NCBI GenBank assembly: GCA_964006375.1
Contig: OZ023269.1
Span: 132,734,047-132,798,046 of the forward strand
Source of the DNA: Tillus elongatus
Taxonomy: Eukaryota; Arthropoda; Insecta; Coleoptera; Cleridae
Length of the DNA stretch: 64,000 bases
Direction: 5' to 3'
Shown: piece by piece, positions 61,093 through 64,000 of the stretch
Layout of the letters: each line of letters starts with the position of its first letter
Position numbering within the stretch: position 1 is the stretch's first letter
The notes under the pieces: model-generated
What the model was told of the DNA's origin: nothing
The model's input: only the letters and a program-made list of their open reading frames with translations
The model's database searches: none
Translations under genes and position numbers: made by a program

Positions 61093-61215
61093 ATATAGAA
61101 ATTGAAACTGGCCCCGGGTATTGGTTCTAGGGGTCCATTTGAAAAAAAATTTGCAAAGTCTCACCATCGATACATTTCTATTGGTAATTTTTTTTCAACA
61201 AAAATTCACTAAAAA
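60670..61215 (+). repeat. Composite repeat, compact copy with (TA)n
   Basis: Starts GTGACGCAGCAAGTGCGTTA and passes TTTCGGAGATACA and TCCGATTTTCCTGACTAAC. It then has AAATCGGTTAATTACTTTTT, GTTGGATATG, (TA)n at 61003-61089, AAACTGGCCCCGGGTATTGG and AAAATTCACTAAAAATAAG. It shows the complete end-to-end order of the family in under 550 bp. Confidence 0.8.
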
Positions 61216-62628
61216 TAAGAAACCGCTGGAAAGAGATTTACATTAGCTCTAAAATGATGTGCTACTTGACCCCTCTTGTCATTTAAGATTTTAGGGGTGG
61301 TTGTTGTTGCGATGTTGAAAATAATCCTAAAAGTTTTTTTCCGTTTGGAAGAAAAATTTACCTCTTTAAGTGATTTTTAACTAAATCAGGATAAGTGTCC
61401 TAAAACGCGCCTGTTTCCTTTTAAGTAACCGCCCTGTATATAATAATAGTTTGTTATTATATACAAATTGTGTTAGGGTCCAAAAAAAGTGTCCCTCGCG
61501 CAAGTAAAATCAACGTGTTTTAGGGTTTTTCGAAATTCTCACTACTTCTCGGAAAACCCTGGTCAACCTTTTAGGATGAACACCCCGTATATAAAGCAAA
61601 AATAAATATAACGTTACAATTCAAAGGTAAAAGAAAATAAGAGTCAACCGTCTTAGAGCATATTTTTTAAAATCGAATTTTGGTAAAGAAAAACATGGCA
61701 GTGTGTGACCATGGTGAATCGCAAGCATCTTAGCATTTAGACTGTGATGATGGTGATAGTACATGTAAATAATCTAATAAAACATATCCAGTAATTTGAT
61801 CCGCACACCTCGTAAATATTTATTGTGTCAGAAAACATTAAAATGCAGCCTTATCTAGAAGTAAATTAAAGCAAGACTGACACAACAGAAGGGTCAAATC
61901 ACACTTGGTTAACTCATTTAAAACAGAAATTTTAGCCGAAGTTAGACACTCAATTTCGGTTACCCTTTTCATTTCACAATTTCCAGTGTAGAAATTTCGG
62001 TCAGAACAGTATCATCCATAAATTTCCATAAGCGAGGGATGCTGGGTTAATTTGCTTATAATGAAGAAGTGACGGTTTCCATATTTACCACTATACACAT
62101 TTATCCCAGTTTGACTTATTATTTTCCATCTTTCAGTTTTTATAATTCCCCTTTCTTGCTCAAGCCATTCGAGCTGACATAATAAGGAATTATGGAATTT
62201 TTACAGCAGATTATCTGGAAAATTAGCTTAAATACTACAAGATTAAATCACATTACTGTTGACATATTTACGTCCCCTAAAAAGGCACGAGTTGCACTTT
62301 ATAACAGGATCTTGATTGTGGGTTTGTTGTTTACGTTCTACAAGAATGGATACGTTAGATTTGTGGATAATAAAATAAATTTAAGAAAGGCACGTTCTAT
62401 ACGAAAGGATTTACTGCTCCATTGGTTCCCCGATTCTCCGTGCTCAATGCACCATTACTACACCAGAGTTTCCAGAGGAAATTCATGGTTTCCAGATAAC
62501 GACTATACCAGGTGCAACGCAGTTTACTTCGTTATAATATTAAACGGCATTTCTCTATAAAACCTTAATAATTGCTTTCATTAACACAATCTGAAGAAGG
62601 AAGTAATTTGCTATCAGGGATTGCCTGA
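61216..62628. other. No convincing gene; minor repeat
   Basis: The minor repeat is at 61690-61770. A 122-codon open frame at 62192-62560 (begins MEFLQQIIWKIS) has no recognisable domain. It may be chance and I assign no function. Confidence 0.35.
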
Positions 62629-62641
62629 ATATTCTATGGTT

Positions 62642-62996
62642 GTGTGTGTGTGTGTGTTTTGTTTCTTTAAAGTCGGCCTATTTCCGCGACTATGGCCAAT
62701 CACCAACGCCAAATAGCAGTTTCACCTCACTATCCTGGAAATTTTGCCGAACCCCTGCCTTTTGGTAAGAAGTGTAGGGATATTTAACGTGCCCCAGGAC
62801 ACGGGACCGACGGATTTACGCCCCCTCCGAAGGGCGGAACGTGCAGACATTCAACTTGCTCAAATACAATGCCAGAACCTCGGTTGATGTCAATGTTTCA
62901 GTTTGTACTGAAAAAGTGAAAGGAGTAACCTGGGATCGAACCCAGTACCCTTCGGTTCAGAGGCACACGTTCTTACCTCTGAACCACCGAGGTTCT
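62642..62996 (-). mobile_element. tRNA-derived SINE, full length, 13-bp TSD
   Basis: On the minus strand the head is GAACCTCGGTGGTTCAGAGG (A box) and TACTGGGTTCGATCCCAGGT (B box). The body includes GCCCTTCGGAGGGGGCGTAA and GATTGGCCATAGTCGCGG, and the tail is (AC)n. The perfect direct repeat ATATTCTATGGTT flanks it at 62629-62641 and 62997-63009. It is the best-defined SINE insertion in the window, and few differences from 36006-36363 suggest fairly recent activity. Confidence 0.9.
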
Positions 62997-63009
62997 ATAT
63001 TCTATGGTT

Positions 63010-63289
63010 ACAATACTAGTTCCGACAATACTAGTTGTGTGAAGATTCATTTCTGAAGCAAGTACATTCCATTACATACCGTCAAATGAGGTCAAATGAA
63101 TAAAAAAAATCTGTTTTTTATTGGTATATCCGAAACCACTAAAGAAAGAAATATGCAAAAAATAAACATATACGAGTCTTCCGCGGGATGTACTATATAT
63201 TTACCCTTTTTGAGTATTGGAAGAGGCCTTTTTTTGGTTCAAATGTTGATTGAGTTTACCCACCACTGTGGGGTAAAGTGAATTACCCG
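63010..63289. other. No gene recognised
   Basis: Unassigned sequence between the SINE and the LINE tail. Confidence 0.4.
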
Positions 63290-64000
63290 TTTAGTAGTAG
63301 TAGTAGCAGTGGTGGGGAGGCCAACGCCAAGCAAGTAGGCCACCATGGGCCCTTTTTGCCAACCCCAGCAACCCAGCAACCATGCTTTACTCCTCCTCGG
63401 TTCCGTCGCCAAACCGCCTCGACCTCGAGATGAAGGCCGTGACGGTCTTCAATTGGACGGTACTTACCTGATTTCTCTGCAGAGTCCTTGATCCGAACAA
63501 TTCTGCTCGAAGACTCCCAAAAGCCTCGCATTCGCACAGGGAGTGGTAGGACGTTTCCTCATCCTCGCTCCATTCCTGGCAAATGGGATCTCTCTCTACG
63601 CCTATCAATGTGAGGTGTCTTCTAAGGGCGCAGTGGCATGTGAGAACCCCAAGGATGCGGCTAGGCGTAGGTCGACTCCTTCCTAGTAGCCAGACAGCTT
63701 TATCTCTATCCGGCCCCTCCACGAAATCCCTCGGCTGCCTGCAGCCACCAACCGACCCCCAGTGCCTCTTCATTGCTTCCTCGGTCCACCTTTCTAAGGC
63801 GACGGAGACAGACTTCCTACTTATACCTATGGCCGGCTCTGGGCCACAGAACGGCCGCCGGGAACCAAGCTTTGCGAGATTATTCGCGACCTCATTCCCC
63901 GCCACGCCACAGTGTCTCGGAACCCACACTAGTTGTACCTCCTTTGTCCTGGCTAACCCTCTGAGGGCGTCATCGCACTTCTAAACCAGTGTAGACCTGA
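63290..64000 (-). pseudogene. LINE (RNase H-bearing) C-terminal region and 3' end
   Basis: GC-richer than its surroundings. The minus strand reads, from 63975 down, KCDDALRGLARTKEVQLV, WVPRHCGVAGNEVANNLAKL (the final RNase H block with His), GPEPAIG, RHWGSVGGCRQPRDF, then GVLTCHCALRRHLTLIGVER and a Cys/His cluster DPICQEW..YHSLCEC. These are typical of the C-terminus of RNase-H LINEs of the I/R1/LOA type. The frame stays open to about 63390. A TAG lies just upstream near 63978. The 3' end has a (CTACTA)n-like tail (63294-63310). The 5' part is beyond the window. Confidence 0.85.

Overview
This is eukaryotic, AT-rich, repeat-dense genomic DNA. The only recognisable host gene is a fragment of a K-Cl cotransporter (SLC12 family, insect kcc) on the minus strand. 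Three exons with canonical GT/AG splice sites and matching phases lie at 6912-6706, 1015-811 and 690-588. The exon sequence, the mobile-element types (DD41D mariner, piggyBac, hAT, Jockey/I/RTE-like LINEs, Penelope) and the long repeat-filled introns point to an arthropod, most likely an insect. I cannot name the species. The 3' exons of kcc run off the left edge. No upstream kcc exon was found, so 6.9-64 kb is either a very long 5' intron or intergenic DNA.

Left part (1-13 kb): the tail of a LINE, the kcc exons, and a 5.7-kb intron holding two decayed LINE reverse transcriptases (1.35-3.06 kb), a tandem repeat rich in ATGGCGGC, a (TA)n tract and a decayed DD41D mariner (4.7-6.1 kb) abutting a LINE 3' end. 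Then come the first copies of the window's dominant repeat, whose ends read GACGCAGCAAGTGCGTTATGG, and a 474-bp tandem duplication (9.3-10.0 kb).

Middle (13-45 kb): a repeat landscape built from (i) roughly 300-bp modules with inverted GACGCAGC ends, (ii) a roughly 2.2-kb composite repeat with the same end, an internal tRNA-like segment and a (TA)n tract near its other end, (iii) tRNA-derived SINEs with perfect 12-13 bp target duplications, (iv) a hairpin-rich block inserted in the TA tract of one composite copy, (v) a fold-back element with a 6-bp target duplication, and relics of mariner, Penelope (GIY-YIG domain), RTE-like and Jockey-like LINEs, hAT/ZBED and a Gypsy-type LTR.

Right part (45-64 kb): a structurally complete piggyBac-like element (45948-48320, TTAA target sites, decayed transposase with an apparent intron), further LINE fragments with RNase H or endonuclease-end regions, a fold-back carrying hammerhead-ribozyme-like motifs, a DD41D mariner with long inverted arms truncated against a second one, a SINE, and a GC-richer RNase-H LINE at the right edge.

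All transposon coding regions seen are interrupted by stops or frameshifts, so nothing here looks autonomously active. The most unusual signals are the hammerhead-like motifs recurring at several loci together with a Penelope relic, the composite repeat that carries most of the long (TA)n tracts, and the perfect-TSD SINE and fold-back insertions.
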